Of a stretch of 64,000 nucleotides of DNA, positions 24,529 to 33,493 are shown one piece after another (position 1 is the stretch's first letter; each line of letters opens with the position of its first letter). The notes under the pieces are model-generated. The model made no database searches. It had not been told where the DNA came from and saw nothing but the letters and a program-made list of their open reading frames with translations. The stretch lies in the NCBI GenBank assembly GCA_943788345.1, contig CALSPX010000004.1, positions 282,861 to 346,860 of the forward strand, written 5' to 3'. Source of the stretch: Ascidiaceihabitans sp023955215 (GTDB lineage Bacteria; Pseudomonadota; Alphaproteobacteria; Rhodobacterales; Rhodobacteraceae). The position numbers and the translations under genes are program-made.

Positions 24529-25590
24529 TTAGAGGTCCGCCAACGTGACCGGCAGAACTACAGAAAAGGTCGTGCCTTGCGGTTCTGTCTTGTAGATTCG
24601 CAAACGCCCACGGTGACGGTTCACAATGTGCTTCACAATTGCGAGGCCAAGCCCCGTACCACCAAGTTCACGACTGCGATGGTCATCCACACGATAGAAA
24701 CGTTCTGTCAGACGCGGGATATGGCGCGGTTCGATCCCTACCCCATAGTCGATTACTTCAACACAGCATGCAGGACCGCGCAATGCGCTATCGCGCTTGG
24801 ACAAAGTCATGCGCACTGTCATGCGTTTTCCAGCATCACCGTATTTGAGCGCATTCTCAATCAAGTTTGTGAACACCTGGTGCAGTTGATCACTGTCACC
24901 TTTAATCTTCATTTGCTTCGAAGGAAGCTCGCACTCCAAAACGACACCGCCCTTGTCTGCGAGTGGTTTGATCGCCTCAATCGTGCTGTGCAAAATGTCA
25001 TTCAGGCAAACTCGATCTTTGGGCTTAACCCGTTCATCAACCTCAACGCGCCCCAAAGACAACAAGTCCCCAACCAATCGGTTCATACGCAAGGCTTCGG
25101 CTAACATGATGGGCAAAAACCTTTTGCGGGCTTTTTCATCTTCAGCAGCGGGACCTGTAAGCGTTTCTATGAACCCAATCATTGCGGTCAAAGGTGTGCG
25201 CAATTCATGACTGACGTTCGCTACAAAATCGCGGCGCATTTGCCCCGCATTTTCGATGTCTGTTACATCTGAAAAACACAACAAAACAATTGTATCTTCT
25301 GGCCTAGGGCCAAGCTTAACGCTCCGACAACTTACATCAAAAACTGTTTCAATATTATCAGAGATATATTGGAACTTTGCGTGTCGGTCTTTTCCATCCG
25401 CCAACGTTGCTTCAATCGTTTCTAAAATCGAAGGTTGGCGTACCATTGTGACGTAGTTGCGGTGAAGGGCTTGCCGGCCCAACAAGACAACGCCACCATC
25501 ATTCATCGCAACAATCCTCTCATCCGTTCCTATCGCGACAGCCGGCATTGGAACCGCGCGCAGAAAGGTTTGGATAGCATCGGGTTGCAT
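24529..25590 (-). CDS. phoR: phosphate regulon sensor histidine kinase PhoR
   Basis: A 353-residue histidine kinase that phosphorylates and dephosphorylates PhoB. It starts directly with a PAS domain (about residues 1-110). A HisKA domain follows with phospho-acceptor His128 in NVSHELRTPLTAMIGF, then a HATPase with NLIENALKYG, DYGVGI and GGTGLGLAIVKHIV. No transmembrane helix is visible at the N-terminus, unlike E. coli PhoR, so membrane contact may come through PhoU/Pst only. It lies upstream of the pst operon, 12 bases after the carbonic-anhydrase-like gene. Confidence 0.93.
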   Translation of the reverse strand: MQPDAIQTFLRAVPMPAVAIGTDERIVAMNDGGVVLLGRQALHRNYVTMVRQPSILETIEATLADGKDRHAKFQYISDNIETVFDVSCRSVKLGPRPEDTIVLLCFSDVTDIENAGQMRRDFVANVSHELRTPLTAMIGFIETLTGPAAEDEKARKRFLPIMLAEALRMNRLVGDLLSLGRVEVDERVKPKDRVCLNDILHSTIEAIKPLADKGGVVLECELPSKQMKIKGDSDQLHQVFTNLIENALKYGDAGKRMTVRMTLSKRDSALRGPACCVEVIDYGVGIEPRHIPRLTERFYRVDDHRSRELGGTGLGLAIVKHIVNRHRGRLRIYKTEPQGTTFSVVLPVTLADL

Positions 25591-25602
25591 TGGGGGATGT
25601 TC

Positions 25603-26127
25603 CTATTCTACGACCTTTAAGCTATCGCGAAAACGACGCATATTTTCTTGGTAATGCAAAGCAGAGGCTTCAAGCTTGGCAATAGCTTCATCGTCTAGTT
25701 GACGCACAACCTTTCCAGGTACCCCCATGACCAAAGACCCATTAGGAATCTCTTTGCCTTCCGTAATCAACGCCCCTGCCCCAATCAGACAGTTTTTGCC
25801 GATCTTGGCCCCATTCAAAACCGTTGCGCCCATTCCGATCAGTGTGTTGTCGCCAATGGTACAGCCATGCAGCATAACCTTGTGACCGATGGTGCAGTTG
25901 GTTCCAATTGTTAGTGGAAACCCCTTATCAATATGCATAACTGTGTTTTCTTGAACATTGGTGCCTTCACCGATCAAGATGATCTCGTGATCAGCGCGAA
26001 TAGTTGACCCGAACCAAACTGATGCCCCCGCCAACATAACGACCTTGCCAATAAGGTTGGCGTCCGCAGCAACCCAAGTGTCTTCATGCAATTGAGGCTT
26101 GTCAGCACCTAGTGCGTAAAGGGTCAT
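25603..26127 (-). CDS. gamma-carbonic anhydrase family protein
   Basis: A 174-residue left-handed beta-helix protein with hexapeptide repeats (IGTNCTIGHKVMLHGCTIGDNTLIGMGATVLNGAKIGKN). The metal-binding histidines of the gamma-carbonic-anhydrase/YrdA-PaaY group are present: VMHIDKG, then IGHKVMLHGC. Activity as a carbonic anhydrase is possible, but many YrdA-like proteins have no proven activity. Its ATG overlaps the gmk stop by four bases, so it is coupled to gmk. Confidence 0.88.
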   Translation of the reverse strand: MTLYALGADKPQLHEDTWVAADANLIGKVVMLAGASVWFGSTIRADHEIILIGEGTNVQENTVMHIDKGFPLTIGTNCTIGHKVMLHGCTIGDNTLIGMGATVLNGAKIGKNCLIGAGALITEGKEIPNGSLVMGVPGKVVRQLDDEAIAKLEASALHYQENMRRFRDSLKVVE

Positions 26128-26765
26128 GATGTTTCCTCAAACTGAGTTTGCAGAGCGCGAACATGATCCGTCAGCTGTGGTTGCTGGCTGCGACGAAGGC
26201 GCGTTGCCGTGATGATGGTCTTCAACTGCTCCTCGGTTTTATCCAAGTCATCGTTGACCAAAACAAAATCATAGCCACCCCAGTGACTTATCTCATCCCA
26301 GCTTTTTTCCATACGACGGCCGATGGTTTCCGCATCATCTTGACCACGTTTTTCGAGACGATTGCGAAGCTCTGGAATAGAGGGTGGCAATAGGAAGATC
26401 GACAAAGTGTGCGCACCAAGGGCTGAGTTATTGATCTGTTGGGCCCCCTGCCAATCGATGTCAAACAGGACATCTCGGCCAGTGTTTATAGTTTCTTCAA
26501 TTGGGCCTTTGGGTGATCCGTAAAAGTTACCAAAAACGTGGGCGTGCTCCAGCATCTCGCCATCCGCCACCATGCCTTTAAATTCGGCCTCTTCCATAAA
26601 GTGATAATCGGCTCCGTCGACCTCACCTTTGCGCGGTGAACGCGTTGTGGCTGAAACGGAAAAATCCAATTCAGGATCCCAAACACGAAGCCGTTTGGCC
26701 AATGTACTTTTGCCCGCGCCGGACGGCGAACTAAGGATGATTAAAAGGCCACGGCGATCATTCAT
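26124..26765 (-). CDS. gmk: guanylate kinase
   Basis: Gmk phosphorylates GMP and dGMP to the diphosphates, essential for GTP supply. The 213-residue protein has the P-loop SSPSGAGKST at residues 12-21, the GMP-binding block SVSATTRSPRKGEVDGADYHFM and the lid DIDWQGAQQI. It follows yicC by five bases; the yicC-gmk pairing is widely conserved. Confidence 0.98.
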   Translation of the reverse strand: MNDRRGLLIILSSPSGAGKSTLAKRLRVWDPELDFSVSATTRSPRKGEVDGADYHFMEEAEFKGMVADGEMLEHAHVFGNFYGSPKGPIEETINTGRDVLFDIDWQGAQQINNSALGAHTLSIFLLPPSIPELRNRLEKRGQDDAETIGRRMEKSWDEISHWGGYDFVLVNDDLDKTEEQLKTIITATRLRRSQQPQLTDHVRALQTQFEETS

Positions 26766-26770
26766 GCCAT

Positions 26771-27661
26771 TTACTCCACGTTTTGAACTTGTTCACGCAT
26801 TTGGTCTATCAACACCTTCAAGGCAAGTCCTTCGCGTGTCAGTTCTGCATTCTGCGCTTTAGAACACAAGGTATTTGCCTCGCGGTTGAATTCTTGCATC
26901 AGAAAATCCATCTTACGGCCAACGGGTGTCGTTTCATCTAACAACCCTTGTGTCGCGACAACATGTGCATTCAACCGGTCGATTTCTTCAGTCACATCTG
27001 CCTTTACAGCGAGCAATGCAAGTTCCTGCGCAACGCGGGATTCATCAAGGTTGTCGGCATTTTCCATGATCACGGCCAAATTCTTCTTGAGCGATGCAGC
27101 AACCTCAATTGCACGTGTTTGCGCAATGTTGTCTGCAGATTGGGTTCGTGTTTCGACCTCTACCAATTGAGCACGCAGAACCTTTTCTAGGGCCGCCCCT
27201 TCACTTGATCGCATCGCATCAAATGAATCGATCAATTCGCCAGCCTGCGCCAATAACACCTTACTCAACTCTGTCGTGTCTTCCACAACCACATTTTGAT
27301 CTAGAACACCGCGCATCGCTACAATATCTGATGCCTTGGATGGTGCCAAAGACAGGCCTGCATCCATCGCTTGGGTCTCAATTTCCGTCATCGCGTCGAG
27401 GATATCGCGTAAGACTGCGTCGTTCACTTTAGCTGCACCAGAGGTTTCTTCGCGGTTGATGCGCAGTGACAAGGTGACATTGCCACGTGCCGTCACAGCA
27501 GCCAGCGCTTTGCGCAGGCCTATCTCCAACCCATCAATCCAATCGGGCACACGCAAACGTAGATCAAGGCCCTTGCCATTAACGCTGCGCAATTCCCATG
27601 CCCAGCTCCAGCCATCAAGCGCACCAGTTGCAGAAGCGAATCCTGTCATCGATTTCAGCAT
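26771..27661 (-). CDS. YicC family endoribonuclease
   Basis: A 296-residue YicC-type protein with the conserved start MLKSMTGFA, the EIDRLNAHV segment and the end VGRKMDFLMQEFNREANTLCSKA. E. coli YicC was reported to be an RNase that acts on the small RNA RyhB; before that it was a stationary-phase gene of unknown role. The gene heads the yicC-gmk-carbonic anhydrase-phoR series. Its promoter faces the PAS gene across a 232-base gap. Confidence 0.93.
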   Translation of the reverse strand: MLKSMTGFASATGALDGWSWAWELRSVNGKGLDLRLRVPDWIDGLEIGLRKALAAVTARGNVTLSLRINREETSGAAKVNDAVLRDILDAMTEIETQAMDAGLSLAPSKASDIVAMRGVLDQNVVVEDTTELSKVLLAQAGELIDSFDAMRSSEGAALEKVLRAQLVEVETRTQSADNIAQTRAIEVAASLKKNLAVIMENADNLDESRVAQELALLAVKADVTEEIDRLNAHVVATQGLLDETTPVGRKMDFLMQEFNREANTLCSKAQNAELTREGLALKVLIDQMREQVQNVE

Positions 27662-27763
27662 ATCAAAGTCCCATTTCGTTTTTCGCTGTGCATAAGGTTA
27701 AAGCAGCCCTTATCGCAACCCTTCGGCCATATCACGCCAATACGAGCGAGGTGCATTGGCCCA

Positions 27764-27778
27764 TTAACCAATTGTTAA
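27764..27778. promoter_or_regulatory. CtrA-type box TTAA-N7-TTAA
   Basis: TTAACCAATTGTTAA matches the full CtrA recognition pattern exactly. It lies 116 bases before the PAS-protein start and 103 bases before the yicC start. A chance match in an A/T-rich gap is possible. Confidence 0.5.
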
Positions 27779-27893
27779 GTTTAAACACCATATTTCGATT
27801 AAAATGTAATATTAATCTTTCATCAACCTGTCCCATATCCTTGTCACACAGGCCGCAGGGAAAATTGTATGTTAACTCTACGGTGGAAGCTCG

Positions 27894-28574
27894 ATGAAAC
27901 AAACCAATGAACAGAATGTTGTCAAAATGAACAACTATCGAACAGATACTGGTTTTTCCGCGTTGTCCCAAGTCGAGTCCTATTGGGAAGCGTTGCGCGG
28001 CTCGCGCTTGGTCCCGAAGCGGTCGGAAATCGATCCACGTGGAATTGAGCATGCGTTAGAATATACCTTTGTGTTGGAGCGAATTGCGATCCGCATGGCC
28101 CGTTTCCGCATCGCGGGGAGTCATCTTTGCAATATCATGGGCATGGAAGTACGTGGAATGCCGCTGAGTTCCTTCATCACACCGTCTGGCCGCGAAACGT
28201 TGGGCAGTGTTTTGGAAGACGTTTTCCAAAGCCCCTCGGCCTGTGAGCTTGAGATGGAGGCAGAGGTCGGTCGTAAAAAACCAGCGATGGAAGCACGAAT
28301 GGTGCTGATGCCGTTGCGCAGTGATTTGGGCGATGTCAGTCGCATATTGGGTTGTTTTGTCGCCAAAGGGGAGTTGGGCACGCAACCACGCCGGTTTGAA
28401 ATTGTGACGACCAAACTGCGGTGCCTCAGCGCCGGTAAAATTGAACAATATGTGCCACAACAATGCGAAATCGCTGCGCGACCCAGTGGATTTCGTGAAA
28501 AGCAAACAGATTTTAATCACGCGAGCGTTCCGACAAAAGCCCCACACCTGCGGCTAATTAAAACAGCCAATTGA
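27894..28574 (+). CDS. single-PAS-domain protein (PAS_5 family)
   Basis: A 226-residue cytoplasmic protein whose middle (about residues 30-165) is a PAS domain of the alphaproteobacterial PAS_5 type. Marks are SEIDPRGIEHALEYTFVLERI, FRIAGSHLCNIMGMEVRGMPLSSF and RMVLMPLRSD. The C-terminal 60 residues are basic and look disordered. No kinase or output domain is attached. Single PAS proteins of this sort include Caulobacter MopJ, which acts on cell-cycle and motility signalling, but homology to MopJ was not tested. A CtrA-type box lies upstream. Confidence 0.75.
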   Translation: MKQTNEQNVVKMNNYRTDTGFSALSQVESYWEALRGSRLVPKRSEIDPRGIEHALEYTFVLERIAIRMARFRIAGSHLCNIMGMEVRGMPLSSFITPSGRETLGSVLEDVFQSPSACELEMEAEVGRKKPAMEARMVLMPLRSDLGDVSRILGCFVAKGELGTQPRRFEIVTTKLRCLSAGKIEQYVPQQCEIAARPSGFREKQTDFNHASVPTKAPHLRLIKTAN

Positions 28575-28586
28575 GCTAAGAACGGA

Positions 28587-28614
28587 AAAAGGCGACGCTT
28601 ATTCCGCGCCGCCC
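28587..28614 (-). terminator. Rho-independent terminator of the DAHP synthase gene
   Basis: On the minus strand GGCGGCGC pairs with GCGTCGCC (one G-U) around GGAATAA and is followed by TTTTT. It lies 33 bases after the stop at 28647. Confidence 0.85.
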
Positions 28615-28646
28615 TCTTCAATTTCAAATCTGTAGACTTAGTCAGC

Positions 28647-30005
28647 TTAGACTGCACGAGACTCGCGCAAAGCAGACAATTCCTCGGCAACCAAGAACGC
28701 CAACTCAAGAGATTGGCTGGCGTTTAGGCGTGGATCGCACGCAGTGTGGTAACGATCGGATAGGTCTTCGTCACTCACCGCACGTACGCCACCGGTACAT
28801 TCGGTCACATCTTGGCCAGTCATCTCAAAGTGTACGCCACCCGGAATCGTGCCCTCAGCTTGGTGAATACCAAAGAACTCACGAACTTCGCGAAGAACCG
28901 ATTCGAACGGACGTGTTTTGTAGCCACTTTCAGATTTGATCGTATTGCCATGCATCGCGTCACAGGTCCAAAGCACGTTAGCGCCCTCTTCCTGAACAGC
29001 TTTGATCAAACGCGGCAAGTGATCACCAACACTGCCCGCACCAAAGCGCGCGATAAGGGTTAAACGACCCTCTTCGTTCTCAGGGTTCAATTTTGCCATC
29101 AAGACCTTAAGGTCTTCAGCAGTCGTTGTTGGACCACATTTCAAACCGATTGGGTTTTGAACGCCACTTGCAAATTCAACGTGCGCGCCGTCTGGCTGAC
29201 GTGTGCGATCGCCGATCCAGATCATATGCGAGGAACCCGCCAACCATTTGCCCGAAGTAGAATCAACACGTGTCAGTGCTTCTTCGTATTCCAGCAGAAG
29301 TGATTCATGGCTGGTGTAATACTCAACAGACGAGAATTCATGCGTCGTGTCAGAGTTGATCCCAGCAGCGCCCATAAAATCAATGCTGTCTTGGATACGG
29401 CTTGCCAAATCACGGTACTTTTGGATTTCTTGGCTGTCGGTGAAACCAAGTGTCCATGCATTGACACGTTTCATGTCAGCGAACCCGCCGGTTGAAAACG
29501 CCCGCAACAAGTTCAATGTTGCCGCAGATTGTGTATAGGCCTGCAACATACGCTGTGGATCAGGGATACGGGCTTCTGGTGTGAAATCCAAACCATTGAT
29601 GATGTCACCGCGGTAGCTTGGCAACTCAACGCCGCCTACAGTCTCTGTGTTTGCGCTGCGCGGCTTGGCAAATTGACCAGCCATACGGCCCACTTTAACC
29701 ACTGGTACTTTTGCGCCGTAAGTCAGAACCATCGCCATTTGCAACATCACTTTAAATGTGTCGCGGATGCTGTCTGAATTGAATTGGTCGAATGCCTCGG
29801 CACAGTCGCCGCCTTGCAAAAGGAACGCTTCGCCACGAGATGCTGCAGCCAACTGTGTTTTCAAGCGGCGTGCTTCGCCTGCAAATACCAACAATGGATA
29901 CTGAGACAGCTGGGCCTCTACAGCGTTAAGTGCTGCAGCGTCTGTATAATCGGGCATCTGAATCCGTGGCTTGTTGCGCCAGCTTGATTTGGTCCAATCG
30001 CTCAT
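28647..30005 (-). CDS. class II 3-deoxy-7-phosphoheptulonate synthase
   Basis: Condenses phosphoenolpyruvate and erythrose 4-phosphate to DAHP, the entry to aromatic amino-acid synthesis. At 452 residues it is the plant/actinobacterial-like class II (AroA-II) enzyme. Features are WTKSSWRNKPRIQMPDY at the start, the metal/active-site stretch LLQGGDCAEAFDQF, GRMAGQFAKPRS and WTCDAMHGNT. GGVHFEMTGQDVTECTGG and DPRLNASQSLELAF follow. The ATG at 30005 has a GGAGAAG ribosome site, so the longer ORF to 30053 was rejected. It is monocistronic with its own terminator. aroQ of the same pathway is 20 kb away in this window. Confidence 0.95.
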   Translation of the reverse strand: MSDWTKSSWRNKPRIQMPDYTDAAALNAVEAQLSQYPLLVFAGEARRLKTQLAAASRGEAFLLQGGDCAEAFDQFNSDSIRDTFKVMLQMAMVLTYGAKVPVVKVGRMAGQFAKPRSANTETVGGVELPSYRGDIINGLDFTPEARIPDPQRMLQAYTQSAATLNLLRAFSTGGFADMKRVNAWTLGFTDSQEIQKYRDLASRIQDSIDFMGAAGINSDTTHEFSSVEYYTSHESLLLEYEEALTRVDSTSGKWLAGSSHMIWIGDRTRQPDGAHVEFASGVQNPIGLKCGPTTTAEDLKVLMAKLNPENEEGRLTLIARFGAGSVGDHLPRLIKAVQEEGANVLWTCDAMHGNTIKSESGYKTRPFESVLREVREFFGIHQAEGTIPGGVHFEMTGQDVTECTGGVRAVSDEDLSDRYHTACDPRLNASQSLELAFLVAEELSALRESRAV

Positions 30006-30198
30006 CTGTCTTCTCCGTTGGTTAAGCCCATTTAGGCTGTATTGAACTGCCATCTATACAAAAGCTTAATTGAAGTGACCACATCTGATTTACACCTCTT
30101 GACGGAATGCAATTTGCATGTCCAAGGTCAACCAACGTACGGCAAAAGAACCATCCCAAACATTCGCGCTTTTGCGCCCCCATTAAGGACAAGCCGCG
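30006..30198. promoter_or_regulatory. divergent promoter region, DAHP synthase / GlxA-type regulator
   Basis: 193 bases between divergent starts. They include a 13-base palindrome ATGCAATTTGCAT (30107-30119) next to TTGACG (30099-30104), which could be a -35 element with an operator for the regulator gene. This is suggestive only. Confidence 0.35.
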
Positions 30199-31200
30199 AT
30201 GTCAAATCCGCGCATGGCGACCAAGATCGAAACCGAAGCTAAGCCAAAGCGGTATGTCTTTGTCTTGCTCGAAGATTTCACCCTTCTTAGTTTCGCATCT
30301 GCCCTTGAGAGCTTGCGCATCGCCAACCGTATGGTGGGCCACGAGGCCTACCAATGGCGCATCATTGGCGAAGGAGGCGAAGAGGTTCGCTGTTCTGCAG
30401 GCAGTGTCTTTAAACTTGACGGCGATTTAGGTGAATTGTCTCGCGACGACACCATGATGATTTGCAGTGGTGTAAACGTCCAAAAATTCACCACCAAGAA
30501 GTTACTTGGCTGGGTCAGACGTGAAGCGCGCAAAGGTATACCTGTGGCTGGCCTCTGCACAGCAGCATATACTTTGGCGAAGGCTGGGTTGCTGGATGAC
30601 AAGCGCGCAACCATTCACTGGGAAAATCACGATAGCTTTTCAGAAGAATTCCCTGAAGTTGAATTGACCAAATCTGTGTTCGTTGTAGATGGCAATCGCC
30701 TAACGACGGCCGGCGGCACCTCGTCCTTGGACTTAATGCTTAAACTGATAGCCAAAGATTTGGGCGAAGACCTCGCTAATGCGGTTGCAGATCAGCTGAT
30801 CTATTCCTCGATCCGGACCGATCAAGACACACAGCGCCTGTCTGTTCCAACACGGATCGGCGTGCGTCACCCAAAGTTAAGCCAAGTTATCCAAATCATG
30901 GAGGGTAACATCGAGGAGCCGATAAGCCCTTCTATATTGGCAAAAGATGTAGGCATGTCCACCCGTCAACTTGAGCGGTTGTTCCGGCGCTACCTGAACC
31001 GTTCGCCCAAGCGTTATTACATGGAGCTTCGTCTTCAAAAAGCGCGCAACCTTCTGATGCAGACCGACATGAGTGTGATCAACGTGGCGCTCGCATGTGG
31101 TTTTGCATCTCCATCCCACTTCTCGAAATGCTACCGCGCACACTATGATACAACGCCCTATCGCGAGCGCGGCAGTCATGCTGGACGGCTATCAATCTAA
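30199..31200 (+). CDS. GlxA-family transcriptional regulator (DJ-1/PfpI + AraC HTH)
   Basis: A 333-residue regulator. The first 200 or so residues are a DJ-1/PfpI-like domain: FVLLEDFTLLSFASALESLRIAN, and PVAGLCTAAYTLAKAGLLDDKRATIHWE with the nucleophile-elbow Cys. The C-terminal 100 residues are an AraC-type double helix-turn-helix (VGMSTRQLERLFRRYLNRSPKRYYMELRLQKA, then VALACGFASPSHFSKCYRAHYD). Related proteins (GbdR, CdhR, ArgR of Pseudomonas) control catabolism of amino acids, betaine or carnitine. The ABC transporter genes that follow, with direct repeats in the promoter, are an obvious candidate target. Confidence 0.9.
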   Translation: MSNPRMATKIETEAKPKRYVFVLLEDFTLLSFASALESLRIANRMVGHEAYQWRIIGEGGEEVRCSAGSVFKLDGDLGELSRDDTMMICSGVNVQKFTTKKLLGWVRREARKGIPVAGLCTAAYTLAKAGLLDDKRATIHWENHDSFSEEFPEVELTKSVFVVDGNRLTTAGGTSSLDLMLKLIAKDLGEDLANAVADQLIYSSIRTDQDTQRLSVPTRIGVRHPKLSQVIQIMEGNIEEPISPSILAKDVGMSTRQLERLFRRYLNRSPKRYYMELRLQKARNLLMQTDMSVINVALACGFASPSHFSKCYRAHYDTTPYRERGSHAGRLSI

Positions 31201-31291
31201 CCGCCAAATCCACCCGATTCTGATCACAGGAATCTCATTAAAGTTATCACCTGTCGCATTCCCTTAGGGAAGATCAGTCCGTTTTTCCCGA

Positions 31292-31335
31292 AAACGACCA
31301 ATTTGCAGGTTAAACGACCACCAACCGGCAGGTTA
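31292..31335. promoter_or_regulatory. direct repeats upstream of the ABC-transporter operon, candidate AraC-type operator
   Basis: AAACGACCA occurs at 31292-31300 and 31312-31320, exactly 20 bases apart. GCAGGTTA occurs at 31305-31312 and 31328-31335, 23 bases apart. AraC-family regulators typically bind such tandem sites about two helix turns apart. The site is about 73-116 bases before the start of the binding-protein gene. Confidence 0.5.
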
Positions 31336-31407
31336 TAGGACTTTTCTTTTTCGCAAACCAACACTAGTCTCTTCGATCAGGACATTAGATCCTTATGGGA
31401 GAGACAC

Positions 31408-32604
31408 ATGAAAAAACTACTAATGGCTACTGCAGCCACAGCCTTGATGACTGGTTCCGCGATTGCGGGCGGTCACGGCAAAGAAGTAAAAATCGGCGTA
31501 ATCTTGGGCTTTACTGGTCCACTTGAGTCCATCACACCAGCAATGGGTGCGGGCGCTGAATTGGCTATGGCTGAAGTCACAGCTTCTGGCATGTTGCTTG
31601 ATGCGGCAAAAGTAATCTCTGTACGTGCAGACAGCACATGCATCGACGCAGGCGCGGCAACATCCGCAGCTGAACGTCTTGTGACATCTGACAAAGTTGA
31701 CGGCATTATGGGCGCTGACTGCTCAGGCGTTACTGGCGCGATCTTGGCGAACGTAGCACGCGCAAACGGCGTTGTTATGATTTCACCATCAGCGACATCC
31801 CCTGGCCTATCTACTGCTGAAGACGATGGCTTGTTCTTCCGCACAGCACCGTCCGATGCACGCCAAGGTGTAATCATCACAAACATCTTGCAAGATCGTG
31901 GTGTTGAGTCAGTTGCTTTGACTTACACAAACAACGACTACGGCAAAGGTTTGGCTGATGCATTCCAAGCTTCTTTTGAAGCCGCTGGCGGTACAGTAAC
32001 TATCTCTGCAGCGCACGAAGACGGCAAAGCAGACTACTCTGCTGAAGTTGGTGCATTGGCATCAGCTGGCGGCGAAGTTCTTGTTGTAGCTGGTTACGTT
32101 GACCAAGGTGGTTCTGGCGTTATCCGCGCAGCGATCGACACAGGCGCGTTTGAAACATTCTACGTTCCAGACGGCATGGTTGGTTCAAAACTGAACGAAA
32201 ACTTCGGTGCTGAATTGAACGGTTCTTACGGCGCGTACCCAGGTACTGACAGCATCGGTTCTGCGAAATTCGTTGAATTGGCTGAAGCTGCAGGCTTCGA
32301 CGGCACTGGCGCTTTCTCACCAGAGAGCTATGACGCTGCTGCTTTGATCATGTTGGCAATGCAAGCTGCTGACAGCAAAGACTCTGCTGATTATAAAGAT
32401 CACGTGATGGACGTTGCAAACGCACCAGGCGTTGAAATCTTCCCAGGTGAGTTGGCTAAAGGTCTAGAATTGCTGAAAGCTGGCACAGACATCGACTATG
32501 TTGGTGCTTCTGCGGTTGAATTGATTGGTGCTGGTGAATCTGCTGGTAACTACCAAGAAATCGAATTCAAAGATGGCGTGTATTCCACAATCGGCTACCG
32601 TTAA
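31408..32604 (+). CDS. ABC transporter substrate-binding protein, branched-chain amino acid (Liv) type
   Basis: A periplasmic binding protein of 398 residues with a Sec signal peptide (MKKLLMATAATALMTGSAIA). It has the Leu/Ile/Val-type fold: VKIGVILGFTGPLESITPAMGAGAELAMAEV, LVTSDKVDGIMGADCSGVTGA and SATSPGLS. The substrate could be a branched-chain or other amino acid or an amide; sequence alone does not fix it. A GGGAGAG ribosome site precedes the ATG. It leads the Liv-type cluster and is followed by a hairpin that may limit readthrough into the ATPase genes. Confidence 0.92.
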   Translation: MKKLLMATAATALMTGSAIAGGHGKEVKIGVILGFTGPLESITPAMGAGAELAMAEVTASGMLLDAAKVISVRADSTCIDAGAATSAAERLVTSDKVDGIMGADCSGVTGAILANVARANGVVMISPSATSPGLSTAEDDGLFFRTAPSDARQGVIITNILQDRGVESVALTYTNNDYGKGLADAFQASFEAAGGTVTISAAHEDGKADYSAEVGALASAGGEVLVVAGYVDQGGSGVIRAAIDTGAFETFYVPDGMVGSKLNENFGAELNGSYGAYPGTDSIGSAKFVELAEAAGFDGTGAFSPESYDAAALIMLAMQAADSKDSADYKDHVMDVANAPGVEIFPGELAKGLELLKAGTDIDYVGASAVELIGAGESAGNYQEIEFKDGVYSTIGYR

Positions 32605-32625
32605 TCACTGTCTAAATTAATTGAG

Positions 32626-32652
32626 CAGCCCGTGGTTTTCCGCGGGCTGTTT
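32626..32652 (+). terminator. partial terminator after the binding-protein gene
   Basis: CAGCCCGTGG pairs with CCGCGGGCTG (one G-U) around TTTT, followed by only TTT. It probably lets some transcription pass into the ABC-ATPase genes, keeping the binding protein in excess. Confidence 0.65.
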
Positions 32653-32694
32653 CAACATGTTATAGCCCATACTTAATGTGGCGGGGGAATTCGT

Positions 32695-33477
32695 ATGATC
32701 GTCGTTGATGATATACACAAACAATTCGGCGGCTTTAAAGCTGTTGATGGTGCCAGCCTGACAATTGAAGAAAATTCGATTACAGGTCTGATTGGACCTA
32801 ATGGGGCCGGAAAAACCACTCTTTTCAATGTGATAGCCGGAGTTCTACCTCCGACATCTGGGTCTGTGCACATGCAGGGCGAGGACATTACGGGTCTGCC
32901 GCCTCATGAGTTGTTCCACAAGGGACTGCTGCGCACCTTCCAGATTGCACATGAATTCAGTTCGATGACCTGTCGTGAGAACCTAATGATGGTTCCAGGG
33001 GCCCAATCGGGTGAGACCCTGTGGAACACATGGTTTGGACGTAAACGCATTGCAGATGAAGAACGCGCATTGAAAGCCAAAGCTGACGAGGTTTTGGAAT
33101 TCCTGACGGTCGAACATCTGGCAGAGCAAAAGGCTGGCCAAATCTCTGGCGGTCAGAAAAAGCTTTTGGAACTGGGACGTACGATGATGGTTGATGCCAA
33201 AATCGTATTCCTTGATGAGGTCGGCGCAGGTGTAAACCGCACCCTTCTCAACACTATTGGTGACGCCATTTTGCGCCTGAACCAAGACCGTGGTTACACC
33301 TTTGTGGTGATTGAGCACGACATGGATTTCATCGGTAAAATCTGTGGCCCAGTCATTTGTATGGCTGAGGGCAAAGTATTGGCCGAAGGGTCACTGGCTG
33401 AAATCAAAGCCAACGAACAGGTCATCGAGGCCTATCTTGGCACCGGTTTGAAGAACAAAGACAAGGTGGGGGCATAA
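32695..33477 (+). CDS. Liv-type ABC transporter ATP-binding protein (LivG-like)
   Basis: A 260-residue ATPase with Walker A GPNGAGKTT at 34-42, a signature ISGGQKKLLELGR near residue 148 and Walker B IVFLDEVGAGVN. It also has the long RTFQIAHEFSSMTCRENLMM segment and C-terminal VIEAYLG typical of LivG. The Walker B/D-loop reads DEVGAGVN where LivG commonly has DEPxAGLN. It would power amino-acid uptake with the LivF partner. The 91-base gap after it is the longest inside the ATPase-permease part of the operon and carries a tandem repeat. Confidence 0.93.
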   Translation: MIVVDDIHKQFGGFKAVDGASLTIEENSITGLIGPNGAGKTTLFNVIAGVLPPTSGSVHMQGEDITGLPPHELFHKGLLRTFQIAHEFSSMTCRENLMMVPGAQSGETLWNTWFGRKRIADEERALKAKADEVLEFLTVEHLAEQKAGQISGGQKKLLELGRTMMVDAKIVFLDEVGAGVNRTLLNTIGDAILRLNQDRGYTFVVIEHDMDFIGKICGPVICMAEGKVLAEGSLAEIKANEQVIEAYLGTGLKNKDKVGA

Positions 33478-33493
33478 TGTCAAAAACACACAT

